From contig NZ_JAKGGD010000003.1 in the NCBI RefSeq assembly GCF_021556615.1, positions 62,001 to 126,000 of the forward strand: a stretch of 64,000 nucleotides of DNA, in the 5' to 3' direction. The notes under the pieces were generated by a model. The model made no database searches and was not told where the DNA came from. It worked only from the letters and a program-made list of their open reading frames with translations. This stretch comes from Paracoccus salsus. GTDB taxonomy: Bacteria > Pseudomonadota > Alphaproteobacteria > Rhodobacterales > Rhodobacteraceae. Of the stretch, positions 44,586 to 52,595 are shown in pieces (the stretch's first letter is position 1; every line of letters starts with the position of its first letter). The position numbers were made by a program, and so were the translations under genes.

Positions 44586-45158
44586 CTATCCTTTCACCCG
44601 GCGGGCGTAGTTCAGGGCAAGGACCAGGAACTGCACGACCAGCAGGACCATGATGAGGAAGATGAAGATCTTGATCAGCGCCGGGGTCGGAGGACTCCAG
44701 GCGCTGCCGGTGGTTTCCAGCCGGATCACGCCCGAGGGGGTCCAGACTGCGCGCGTCACCATGTGCCAGGCCGCATAGGCGAAAAAGCCGGAAGCGATGG
44801 CGCAGCTTATCGAAATCACGATGTCGAAGACGCGGCGCAATCCCGCCGGCAGGTAGTCGTAGACAATCACGACCCTGATATGGCTGTTGCGGCAGGTGCA
44901 GTAGAGACCGCCAAAGGTGAACGCCAGACCGCACAGGAACACGGTCATCTCGTGCGCCCAGATCGTCGGGCGATTCAGCACATAGCGCAGGAACACCTCG
45001 ACCAGCAGGATGGCGGCGGCGGCGACGATCCCGGCAGCAAAGACAAAGGCCACGCGATCCACGGCCCGCCCCATCAGCCCGGCCTCTGCGGGGATGCGGC
45101 CGACACCCTCGCTGGTGGCGGCCAGGTCGATCTCGACATCGCGGTGATCGGCGGTCAT
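44586..45158 (-). CDS. TRAP transporter small permease DctQ (sugar-acid locus)
   Basis: 190 aa from ATG 45158, placed 7-8 bp after GGGAGGAT. A charged N-terminus, then four helices with EVFLRYVLNRPTIWAHEMTV and NSHIRVVIVYDYLPAGLRRV, standard DctQ features. Between dctP and dctM. Confidence 0.9.
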   Translation of the reverse strand: MTADHRDVEIDLAATSEGVGRIPAEAGLMGRAVDRVAFVFAAGIVAAAAILLVEVFLRYVLNRPTIWAHEMTVFLCGLAFTFGGLYCTCRNSHIRVVIVYDYLPAGLRRVFDIVISISCAIASGFFAYAAWHMVTRAVWTPSGVIRLETTGSAWSPPTPALIKIFIFLIMVLLVVQFLVLALNYARRVKG

Positions 45159-45222
45159 GCGATGATCCTCCCGGAACATGAAGGACCGCCCCCGACGAAC
45201 GGGGACGGCTCGCGTTCGGCGC

Positions 45223-46230
45223 TTACAGCATGCCCTTGTCGCGCAGATAGCTGGTCAGGGTGTCAAAGACCTTCTGTGCCATCGGCGACTGGCTGGCGAG
45301 TTTTTCCCACTCGGCGACGCCAAGCGCACGGAACTTGGCGCGCTCTTCATCCGACCAGTCATGGACGGTGATCTCGGGATCGGCCTCGGCTTCGGCGAGG
45401 GCAGCCTCGTCGGCCTCACGCAGGCCGCTCAGCTGGTTCAGCTGGAACTCCTTCACGGTCTCTTCCATCATCGCCTTCAGATCGTCGGGCAGCGCATCCC
45501 ATCTGGCACTGTTCATCGATACCTCGACCAGCGGCAGCGAATGAAAGCCCGGATAGACCGGGTGCGGCGCGACGTCGTTAAGCCCCTGCTGCTGGTTGAC
45601 CGAGAACACCGAGTAGTCGGCTGCATCGACGACACCCTTGTCGATCGAGGTGAACACCTCGGAGGATGGCAGGTTCACCGGCGCGGCGCCGGCCGCGGCG
45701 AAGACATTGGCAATCGGACCTTCCGGCGTGCGGACCTTGACGCCTTTCAGATCTTCCACGCCGTCCAGCGGCACGCGCGACACAAAGGCCTCAAGCCCCG
45801 GCGTCGTGACACCGATGAAATGCAGGCCATAGCTGCCCAGCAGTTCCTGCATCAGTTCCTTGCCGCCGCCGTTCTCGACGAAGTCGATCATCTGCTCGGG
45901 CGAAGACCACGCGCCGACCGGGTTCGAGATCAGACCGAAGGCCGGGTCCTTGCCTGCCCAGTAGGAGCTGTCGCAGATCTGGCCGTCCAGGATGCCCGCC
46001 GCGACCGCGTCCAGCGTCTCGTTGTATTCCACCACCGAGCCGACCGGCAGCAACTCGATCTCGATCCTGCCACCCGATTTCTCGGCGACGGACTCGGTCC
46101 AGGCTTTCTGGAACTCGAAATTCGGGTTCCCCGCCGGGTCCGAGGACTGGAACTTGAAGCTGTAGTCCTGCGCCGTGCCGGCCGTGGCCGTCAGGATAAG
46201 GGCCATCGTGGCCGCGTGAATCAATCTCAT
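45223..46230 (-). CDS. TRAP substrate-binding protein DctP (sugar-acid locus)
   Basis: 335 aa from ATG 46230 with GGAGGACCCC upstream. Signal peptide ends near GTAQ. The segment DLKGVKVRTPEGPIANVFAA (~residues 155-175) with the carboxylate-binding Arg is present, followed by SIDKGVVDAADYSVFSV. This is intact, in contrast to the dctP at 25 kb. It delivers the substrate to DctQM in the periplasm. Confidence 0.94.
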   Translation of the reverse strand: MRLIHAATMALILTATAGTAQDYSFKFQSSDPAGNPNFEFQKAWTESVAEKSGGRIEIELLPVGSVVEYNETLDAVAAGILDGQICDSSYWAGKDPAFGLISNPVGAWSSPEQMIDFVENGGGKELMQELLGSYGLHFIGVTTPGLEAFVSRVPLDGVEDLKGVKVRTPEGPIANVFAAAGAAPVNLPSSEVFTSIDKGVVDAADYSVFSVNQQQGLNDVAPHPVYPGFHSLPLVEVSMNSARWDALPDDLKAMMEETVKEFQLNQLSGLREADEAALAEAEADPEITVHDWSDEERAKFRALGVAEWEKLASQSPMAQKVFDTLTSYLRDKGML

Positions 46231-46314
46231 TGGGGTCCTCCCTTTGACCGTCAGATTCGTGACTTTTAGTGGGCATGCCCCCGCCATGCGTGGCGTTGTC
46301 ATGCCGGTTGCGGG

Positions 46315-47112
46315 CTATCTGGCCCGTCCTTCCTGGCCTCGATCGAGGCCGAAGCTGACATCCAGCAGCGCCGGATCGATATTGCGTTCCAGCCGGTCCA
46401 GCATCAGCAAGCCGAACGCGACCAGCTGATCCGACATCGCGCGCGCGCGCGCCGCATCACCATCCAGCACCGCCTGCATGATCGCAAGATGGTGATCTAC
46501 GGTTTCGTCCAGTCCCTGCTGGCCGCTGACCTTGCTGATATCCAGGTAGCCCGCGCGCCGTCCCAGCGCCTTGAGCGGCCGCAGGCAGCGGTCCAGGAAC
46601 CGTTCGCCCGAGGCCTGGATCATCAAGATGTCGAAAGCCTTGTCCAGCACGTTGAACTGATCCAGCGTGATCGTCGGGCGTTCATTCTCAAGACGGCGCA
46701 TGATGTGGAAAAGCCGGGCCCGTTCGTTGCCCGCCATGTTCGCGATGACCGCGCCGATCACGAAGCGATCCATGTCGCGGCGCAAATCCGCGAGACGCCT
46801 TTCGCGCGCGAGGTCGATCGGGGAAACACGAAGCCCGTTGCGCGGCTGCACATCCAGCAGCGTTTCTGCGGCCAGCCGTCGCACGGCCTGATGCACCGGC
46901 GTCCGGCCCAGCCCGGTCAGCGCCTGCAAATCCTGCGTGCGCAAGGTCGAGCCGGGGTGCAGTCGCATCGAGATGAACAGTTCTTCGATGCGCTCATAGG
47001 CGGCGCTGGTCAGGTCACCGGTCACGGGCATCAGCGGCGGCTCGACGGGATCGCCGGACAGGTCATCCACCTGCTGCCCTGCCGTCTGCGATGATCTGCC
47101 GGCTTGCGCCAC
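46315..47112 (-). CDS. GntR family regulator, FadR (FCD) type
   Basis: 265 aa from GTG 47112 (an ATG at 47031 is possible). An N-terminal winged helix (YERIEELFISMRLHPGSTL, LQALTGLGRTPVHQAVRRLA) and a C-terminal all-helical FCD ligand domain with Asp/His metal ligands (FDILMIQASGERFLDRCL, DHHLAIMQAVLDGDAARARA). It probably senses a sugar acid and controls the divergent dehydratase/SDR genes and the downstream TRAP-gntK genes. It follows no other gene and precedes dctP by 84 bp. Confidence 0.9.
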   Translation of the reverse strand: MAQAGRSSQTAGQQVDDLSGDPVEPPLMPVTGDLTSAAYERIEELFISMRLHPGSTLRTQDLQALTGLGRTPVHQAVRRLAAETLLDVQPRNGLRVSPIDLARERRLADLRRDMDRFVIGAVIANMAGNERARLFHIMRRLENERPTITLDQFNVLDKAFDILMIQASGERFLDRCLRPLKALGRRAGYLDISKVSGQQGLDETVDHHLAIMQAVLDGDAARARAMSDQLVAFGLLMLDRLERNIDPALLDVSFGLDRGQEGRAR

Positions 47113-47139
47113 AACGCCCCTCGTCTATTGATGTTCTCT

Positions 47140-47157
47140 GATATTTCACATCATATC
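47140..47157. promoter_or_regulatory. Candidate GntR operator in the divergent promoter
   Basis: GATAT and ATATC are inverted around an 8-bp spacer in the 92-bp gap between the GntR regulator and the enolase-superfamily gene. It is the most AT-rich part of the locus. FadR-type proteins bind short palindromes in such places. Assigned by position. Confidence 0.4.
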
Positions 47158-47204
47158 TGTCAAGTCAACGCGATTCCCGCCGGGTCGCCAAGGGGAGGGA
47201 CGAT

Positions 47205-48410
47205 GTGAAGATCACCGCGATAGAGACGCTGCGGACCGGGGAATTCTCGAATGTGCTGTGGGTCAGGCTGCACACCGACCAGGGCAGCATCGGTCTGGGC
47301 GAGACCTTCTATGGCGCCGAGGCCGTCGAGGCGCATATCCACAATACGCTGGCCGTCCGCCTGCTGGGCAAGGACCCGACCCGAATCGAGGCGCTGAACC
47401 GGGCGATGGTCGATCTTCCGATGGCGCAAAGCTCGACCGGGGTGGAATACCGGGCAGCCTCGGCCATCGACATCGCGCTGTGGGATCTGTTCGGCAAGAT
47501 CACCGGCCAGCCGGTTCACAACCTGCTGGGCGGGCTGAATTGCGACAGGCTGCGGATCTACAATACCTGCGCGGGCTATGGTTATGTCCGCAGCGGCAAT
47601 ATCCGCCCCGTCGACAGCTGGAATATCGGCAGCGCCGAGGGCCCTTACGAAGATCTGAGCGCCTTCATGACCGATGCTGGTGCGCTGGCCGAAAACCTGC
47701 TGGAAACCGGGATCACGGCGATGAAGATCTGGCCCTTCGATCCGCCGGCGCAGGAAAACCGCGGGATGTTCATCACTGCCGACCAGATGCGCACCGCGCT
47801 GGAGCCGTTCGAAAGGATCCGCAAGCGGGTCGGCGACAGGATGGACATCATGGTGGAATTCCATTCGCTGTGGAATCTGCCCGCGGCCAAACAGATCGCC
47901 CGCGCGCTCGAGCCCTATGCCCCCTTCTGGTATGAGGACCCGATCCGCATGAACAGCCCGCAGGCGCTGCAGGAATACGCCGCTTCGACCGATGTCTGGG
48001 TCTGCGCCAGCGAAACACTGGGATCGCGCTTTCCCTACAAGGATATGCTGGACCGCGGCGCGCTGCATGTCGCGATGGTCGACCTGTGCTGGACCGGCGG
48101 ACTGACCGAGGGACGCAAGATCGCCGCCCTTGCCGACACCTATCACCGGCCCTTCGCGCCGCATGACTGCACCGGCCCGGTGGGTTTCGTGGCAGCGATC
48201 CACGCCTCGTTCAGCCAGCCGAACACGCTGATCCAGGAGGCGGTTCGCGCCTTCTATGACGGCTGGTATCGCGAACTGGTCACCGAAATGCCGGTGATCC
48301 GTGACGGCCATGCCCTGCCGATGGAGGGACCGGGCCTGGGCACCGACCTGCTGCCCTCGGTCTACGAGCGCAGCGACCTGACCGTCCGCAAATCGGAGTT
48401 GGCGCCATGA
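47205..48410 (+). CDS. Enolase-superfamily sugar-acid dehydratase (mandelate racemase/muconate lactonizing type)
   Basis: 401 aa from GTG 47205 with AGGGGAGGGA upstream. Capping domain MKITAIETLRTGEFSNVLWV and AASAIDIALWDLFGKITGQP. Barrel ligands: MVEFHSLWN, FWYEDPIRM and VCASETLGSR, with the base His in FAPHDCTGPVGFVAAIH. This is the galactonate/gluconate-type dehydratase plan, making a 2-keto-3-deoxy acid. Which epimer it uses cannot be read from sequence. It overlaps the SDR by 4 bp. Confidence 0.85.
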   Translation: MKITAIETLRTGEFSNVLWVRLHTDQGSIGLGETFYGAEAVEAHIHNTLAVRLLGKDPTRIEALNRAMVDLPMAQSSTGVEYRAASAIDIALWDLFGKITGQPVHNLLGGLNCDRLRIYNTCAGYGYVRSGNIRPVDSWNIGSAEGPYEDLSAFMTDAGALAENLLETGITAMKIWPFDPPAQENRGMFITADQMRTALEPFERIRKRVGDRMDIMVEFHSLWNLPAAKQIARALEPYAPFWYEDPIRMNSPQALQEYAASTDVWVCASETLGSRFPYKDMLDRGALHVAMVDLCWTGGLTEGRKIAALADTYHRPFAPHDCTGPVGFVAAIHASFSQPNTLIQEAVRAFYDGWYRELVTEMPVIRDGHALPMEGPGLGTDLLPSVYERSDLTVRKSELAP

Positions 48411-49177
48411 CGACCAAGAACCTGTTCGACCTGACCGGCCGCACCGCCCTGATCACCGGATCGACGCGCGGGCTGGGCCGCGCCATCGCCCTGGGGCTCG
48501 GCGCCGCAGGGGCCGCGCTGGTCATCAATGGCCGCGACCCCGAAAAGACCCGGGCCGCCGCGCAGGACATGCGCGACGCCGGGCTGACGGTCCGGGCCGC
48601 CGCCTTCGATGTGACCGACGAGGCCGCCGTCGAGGCGCTGTTCCGCGATCTCGACGCCGAAGGCATTGAAATCGACATCCTCGTGAACAATGCAGGCATC
48701 CAGCATCGCCAGCCGATGGTGGAACTGTCGCTGGCCGATTGGCAGCGCGTCATCGACACCAATCTGACCAGCGCCTTCCTGATGGGGCGAGAAGCGGCCA
48801 GACGGATGATCCCGCGCGGTCACGGGAAGGTCATCAATATCGGTTCGCTGACCAGCGAACTGGCCCGCGCCACGGTCATCCCCTACACCGTCGCCAAGGG
48901 TGGTATCCGGCTGCTGACCAAGGGCATGGCCGCAGAATGGACACCGCACGGAATTCAGGCGAATGCCATCGGGCCGGGCTACATGCTGACCGAGATGAAC
49001 GCGGCGCTGACTTCGGACCCCCAGTTTGACGCATGGGTCAAGGGGCGCACGCCGGCCGGTCGCTGGGGTCGCCCGGACGAATTGGTGGGCACGGCGGTCT
49101 ATCTGGCATCCGACGCATCCAGCTATGTCAGCGGCCAGCTGATCTTCGTCGATGGCGGGATGATCTCTGTCCTGTGA
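48407..49177 (+). CDS. SDR oxidoreductase, gluconate 5-dehydrogenase type
   Basis: 256 aa. Classical SDR: TGSTRGLGRAIALGLGAAGA cofactor loop, NNAGIQHRQPM, catalytic Ser in INIGSLTSELAR, and Y-T-V-A-K in IPYTVAKGGIRLLTKGMAAE. The RGLGRAI and Q-H-R-x-P-M features are typical of gluconate 5-dehydrogenases (IdnO/Gno), which reduce 5-keto-D-gluconate to gluconate. Context with idnD and gntK supports that. Confidence 0.87.
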   Translation: MTTKNLFDLTGRTALITGSTRGLGRAIALGLGAAGAALVINGRDPEKTRAAAQDMRDAGLTVRAAAFDVTDEAAVEALFRDLDAEGIEIDILVNNAGIQHRQPMVELSLADWQRVIDTNLTSAFLMGREAARRMIPRGHGKVINIGSLTSELARATVIPYTVAKGGIRLLTKGMAAEWTPHGIQANAIGPGYMLTEMNAALTSDPQFDAWVKGRTPAGRWGRPDELVGTAVYLASDASSYVSGQLIFVDGGMISVL

Positions 49178-49257
49178 CACGCCGTGGCGCGAGGCCGGCA
49201 CGCCGACTTTTTGCCACCGTTCGGCGCGATGCGTGAACGCCTTCGCGCGGCCAGCGC

Positions 49258-50298
49258 TCAGGCCGAGAAATCCAGCTGCACCTTGACCGCCCTCGACCGG
49301 TCGCCAGCCAGATCGAAGGCCCCGATGGCGTCGCGCGCCGCGATGACCTGCGTGACCATCGGCGACAGGTCGACCCGCCCCGACCCGATCATCTCCACCG
49401 CTTCGGCGAACTCACGGTCAAAGCGATGCGTGCCGACCAGGCGCAGCTCCTTGGCGACGATCAGGTTCAGCGGCACCGGCACCTGTCCGCCCACACCGAC
49501 CTGCACCAGCGTGCCCTGCGGTCGCAGAAGGTCGATCGCCTGGGCGATGGCGGCGGGATTCGCCGAACATTCCAGCGCCACGTCGATGCATCCCTTGCCT
49601 GTCGCGTATTCGCCAAGCATTGCGGGATCACGCGCGGTGTTTGCGGCACGGTCCGCGCCCAGCCTTTTTGCGATGCCCAGGGTGAAGTCATGAACATCCG
49701 TCACGATGATCTGGGCGGCGTGGCGCAGACGGGCCAGGGCAACACAGATCGCGCCGATCGGACCGGCCCCGGTGATCAGCACCCGCCGACCCGCAAGGTC
49801 CGGGGCCATGGAAATCGCGTGAAGGCAGACGGCCAGGGGCTCGGCCAGCGCTGCGGCGCCGGCGCCCACGCCTTGGGGCAGCGGCAGGCATTGCGCGACC
49901 GGATGGGCGACGCGGCTGCGAAACAATCCCTGCTCATGCGGGATCCGCATCGCCGATCCGTTGAAGCGCATGTCGAGGCAGTGCCGCTGCTGCCCGTCCC
50001 GGCAGAATTTGCAACATCCGCAGGGCCGCGAGGGTGACAGCGCGACCAGTTGGCCCACGCTCAGGCCCGACCCTTCCGGCGCGGCCTCGACGACGCCGGC
50101 AGCCTCGTGGCCGAGAATGATCGGTTCCCGCACCCGGATGGGTCCGAAGCCGCCATTGTGATAATAATGCAGGTCGGACCCGCAAATGCCGCCACGCAGC
50201 AGACGGATCAGCGCCGTGTCGGGCGCGATCTGCGGGGCGGTCAGCGTCTCGAGACGCAGATCCCGGGCGGCGTGAAGGCGGCAGGCAATATCGGTCAT
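49258..50298 (-). CDS. idnD: L-idonate 5-dehydrogenase
   Basis: 346 aa from ATG 50298. A zinc medium-chain dehydrogenase: catalytic-zinc Cys in GGICGSDLHYYHNGGFG, GHEAAGVV, structural-zinc cysteines in CGCCKFCRDGQQRHC, and Rossmann ITGAGPIGAICVALA. The Y-Y-H-N-G-G-x-G stretch is typical of IdnD. It oxidises L-idonate to 5-keto-D-gluconate. Tail to tail with the SDR across 80 bp. Confidence 0.92.
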   Translation of the reverse strand: MTDIACRLHAARDLRLETLTAPQIAPDTALIRLLRGGICGSDLHYYHNGGFGPIRVREPIILGHEAAGVVEAAPEGSGLSVGQLVALSPSRPCGCCKFCRDGQQRHCLDMRFNGSAMRIPHEQGLFRSRVAHPVAQCLPLPQGVGAGAAALAEPLAVCLHAISMAPDLAGRRVLITGAGPIGAICVALARLRHAAQIIVTDVHDFTLGIAKRLGADRAANTARDPAMLGEYATGKGCIDVALECSANPAAIAQAIDLLRPQGTLVQVGVGGQVPVPLNLIVAKELRLVGTHRFDREFAEAVEMIGSGRVDLSPMVTQVIAARDAIGAFDLAGDRSRAVKVQLDFSA

Positions 50299-50611
50299 CG
50301 GCAATGTCCACGGATGGGATGAAGCCAGTCGGGAAGGTGCCGTGACGGGCCGCCGCAGCGGGGACGCGACACCAGCACCGTCGCCTGGATCCAGAGCGCC
50401 CCGTCAGCTTGCCTCGATTCCCGCCAAACGAAAACCGTGTTCGGCCATGTGATGAACAATCAACCTGACCGACAGGTGGACGCAGCGGCGACGCGCCGGC
50501 GGGACAATTGGCGATATACTTCTGCCGCGGGCTTCTTTACAGAGGCGGCTTCCCCTTCGCCCGGCCGCCTGTCGGGCGGCCATCGCTGCGAACGATTCAA
50601 TCCTGGATACC
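50299..50611 (+). promoter_or_regulatory. 313-bp gene-free region with structured helicase leader
   Basis: No gene is seen between idnD and the helicase. Close to the helicase start, GGCCGCC (50563-50569) pairs with GGCGGCC (50575-50581). The same left arm region, GCCGCCT (50564-50570), can instead pair with AGGCGGC (50543-50549). The two stems exclude each other. The ATG is 30 bp further on. This would suit an RNA switch or autoregulation of the helicase. The rest of the region shows nothing recognisable. Confidence 0.4.
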
Positions 50612-52522
50612 ATGATCACACCCCTTTCCGAGGCGCTTGCCGAGCGCGGCTTCGACATTCTCACACCCGTGCAGCAGGCCGTCACCGCGCCCGACGTCGC
50701 CGATGCCGACCTGCTGGTTTCGGCGCAGACCGGGTCGGGCAAGACCGTGGGCTTCGGCCTGGCCATCGCGCCGACGCTGATGGGCGAGGCCGAAGGCTTT
50801 GGCCCCGCAGCAACCCCGCTTGGCCTGATCGTCGCACCGACGCGCGAACTGGCGTTCCAGGTGATGCAGGAACTGCGCTGGCTTTATGCGCGCACCGGCG
50901 CGGTGGTGACCTCGTGTGTGGGGGGCATGGACATGCGCCAGGAACGGCGGGTGCTGGAGCGCGGGGTTCATCTGGTTGTCGGAACGCCGGGACGGCTCTG
51001 CGACCACATCCGGCGTGGTTCGCTGGATCTGGGCGATGTCCGCGCCATCGTGCTGGACGAGGCGGACGAGATGCTGGATCTGGGCTTCCGCGAAGATCTG
51101 GAATTCATCCTGGGCGCGGCCCCCGCCGAACGCCGGACCCTGATGTTCTCGGCCACCGTCTCGCCGATGATCGCCAAGCTGGCCGCGCAGTTCCAGCGCG
51201 ATGCCCGTCGAATCAATACGGTCAACAAGTCCGAACCGCATGCCGACATCGCCTACAAGGCGCTGCGCGTGGCGCCCTCGGACAGCGATCATGCCATCTT
51301 CAACCTGCTGCGCTTTCACGACGATCAAAGCGCGATCGTCTTCGCCAATACGCGCGCGACCGTGAACCATCTCGGCGCCCGCCTGACCAATCGCGGCCTG
51401 CAGGTGGTGACGTTGTCGGGAGAGCTGAGCCAGTCCGAGCGAAGCCACGCGCTGCAGGCGATGCGCGACGGACGGGCGCGTGTCTGCGTGGCCACCGATG
51501 TGGCCGCGCGCGGGATCGACCTGCCCAATCTGACGCTGGTCATCCACGCCGACATCCCGACCAATCCCGAAAGCCTGCTGCACCGCTCGGGCCGCACGGG
51601 TCGCGCCGGGCGCAAGGGAATTTCTGCGCTGATCGTGCCGCCCAAGATGCTCAAGCGGGCCGAGCGGTTGCTGCAATTCGGCAAGATCAACGCCGAATGG
51701 ACGGTGCCGCCCTCGGCCGACGAGATCCTGGCGCGCGATGAGGAACGACTGCTGAACGACCCGGAATGGCGCGAGCCGATCACGGAGGAGCAGGCCGTAT
51801 TCGCCGGCAAGCTGCTGGCCCGCCACGGCCCCGAGGCGGTCGCGGCCGCTTTTCTGCGTCTGCACCGATCCCGCCACGCGGCGCCAGAGGAGTTGCTGTC
51901 ACCGGACACAGCGCCCGGACGCGACCGCGCCGAGTTCGGCCCCAGCCGCTGGTTCTCGCTTTCGGTCGGGCGCGCCGGCCAGGCCGAAGCCCGCTGGCTG
52001 CTGCCGCTGCTTCGCCGCAGCGCGGATCTTGAAGGCGCCGCGATCGGGGCCATCCGCGTGCAACAGGACGAAACGTTCGTCGAGATCGCCGAATCAAGCG
52101 TGGCGCGGTTCACTTCGGCCCTGGCGCCGGACTGGGCGCTGGCCGACGGCATCCGGGTCCGTGCCCTTGAGGGCATGCCCGATTTTTCCCGGCCTGACCG
52201 CAAGCCCCGTCCGGATGCGGACAGGCCCCGGCCTGCGCGCGGCGAAGGGACGTCCGCCGCCAGGCCGCCGCGCGCGGGCTGGACCCCCGATGAGCGGACC
52301 GAACCCGTGCCGTTCGCGCCAGACGAACAAGCGCGGCCCAAGCCCAAGCCGAAGGCCAAATACGCAAAGCACGACCTTGCGCCCGGCAAGTCGTTCAAGA
52401 CCAAGCCGGGCAACACCAAACCGGGCAAGGCCAAGCCGGGCAAGCCCGGTGAGGCCGGTGCCCGCAAATCCTCGCCACCCCAGAAAAGCGGTCAGAAACC
52501 GGCGAAGCCCGGAAAACGCTGA
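50612..52522 (+). CDS. DEAD-box RNA helicase, DbpA-like
   Basis: 636 aa. Motif I AQTGSGKT (~residues 39-46), Ia PTRELAFQ, II DEAD in VLDEADEMLDLGF, III SAT in LMFSATVSP, V ATDVAARGID, VI HRSGRTGRAGRKG. After the core, FGPSRWFSLSVGRAGQAEAR to ~residue 525 resembles the DbpA RNA-binding domain. The last ~100 residues are Lys/Pro/Gly-rich with repeated K-P-G units and likely bind RNA nonspecifically. Probably acts in ribosome assembly or cold adaptation. Confidence 0.92.
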   Translation: MITPLSEALAERGFDILTPVQQAVTAPDVADADLLVSAQTGSGKTVGFGLAIAPTLMGEAEGFGPAATPLGLIVAPTRELAFQVMQELRWLYARTGAVVTSCVGGMDMRQERRVLERGVHLVVGTPGRLCDHIRRGSLDLGDVRAIVLDEADEMLDLGFREDLEFILGAAPAERRTLMFSATVSPMIAKLAAQFQRDARRINTVNKSEPHADIAYKALRVAPSDSDHAIFNLLRFHDDQSAIVFANTRATVNHLGARLTNRGLQVVTLSGELSQSERSHALQAMRDGRARVCVATDVAARGIDLPNLTLVIHADIPTNPESLLHRSGRTGRAGRKGISALIVPPKMLKRAERLLQFGKINAEWTVPPSADEILARDEERLLNDPEWREPITEEQAVFAGKLLARHGPEAVAAAFLRLHRSRHAAPEELLSPDTAPGRDRAEFGPSRWFSLSVGRAGQAEARWLLPLLRRSADLEGAAIGAIRVQQDETFVEIAESSVARFTSALAPDWALADGIRVRALEGMPDFSRPDRKPRPDADRPRPARGEGTSAARPPRAGWTPDERTEPVPFAPDEQARPKPKPKAKYAKHDLAPGKSFKTKPGNTKPGKAKPGKPGEAGARKSSPPQKSGQKPAKPGKR

Positions 52523-52595
52523 GCCGGCAAGGCATCGGGCGCCGCCGCGGCGCGCCCGGGCCCGCCCGTGACGCGCGGCGCGCCGGCACAGGGTT

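Noticed and set aside
49178..49257. A possible terminator with a TTTTT run after the SDR gene
   Set aside because: The T-run at 49208-49212 is not preceded by a convincing stem; the best pairing is 4 bp or contains mismatches.
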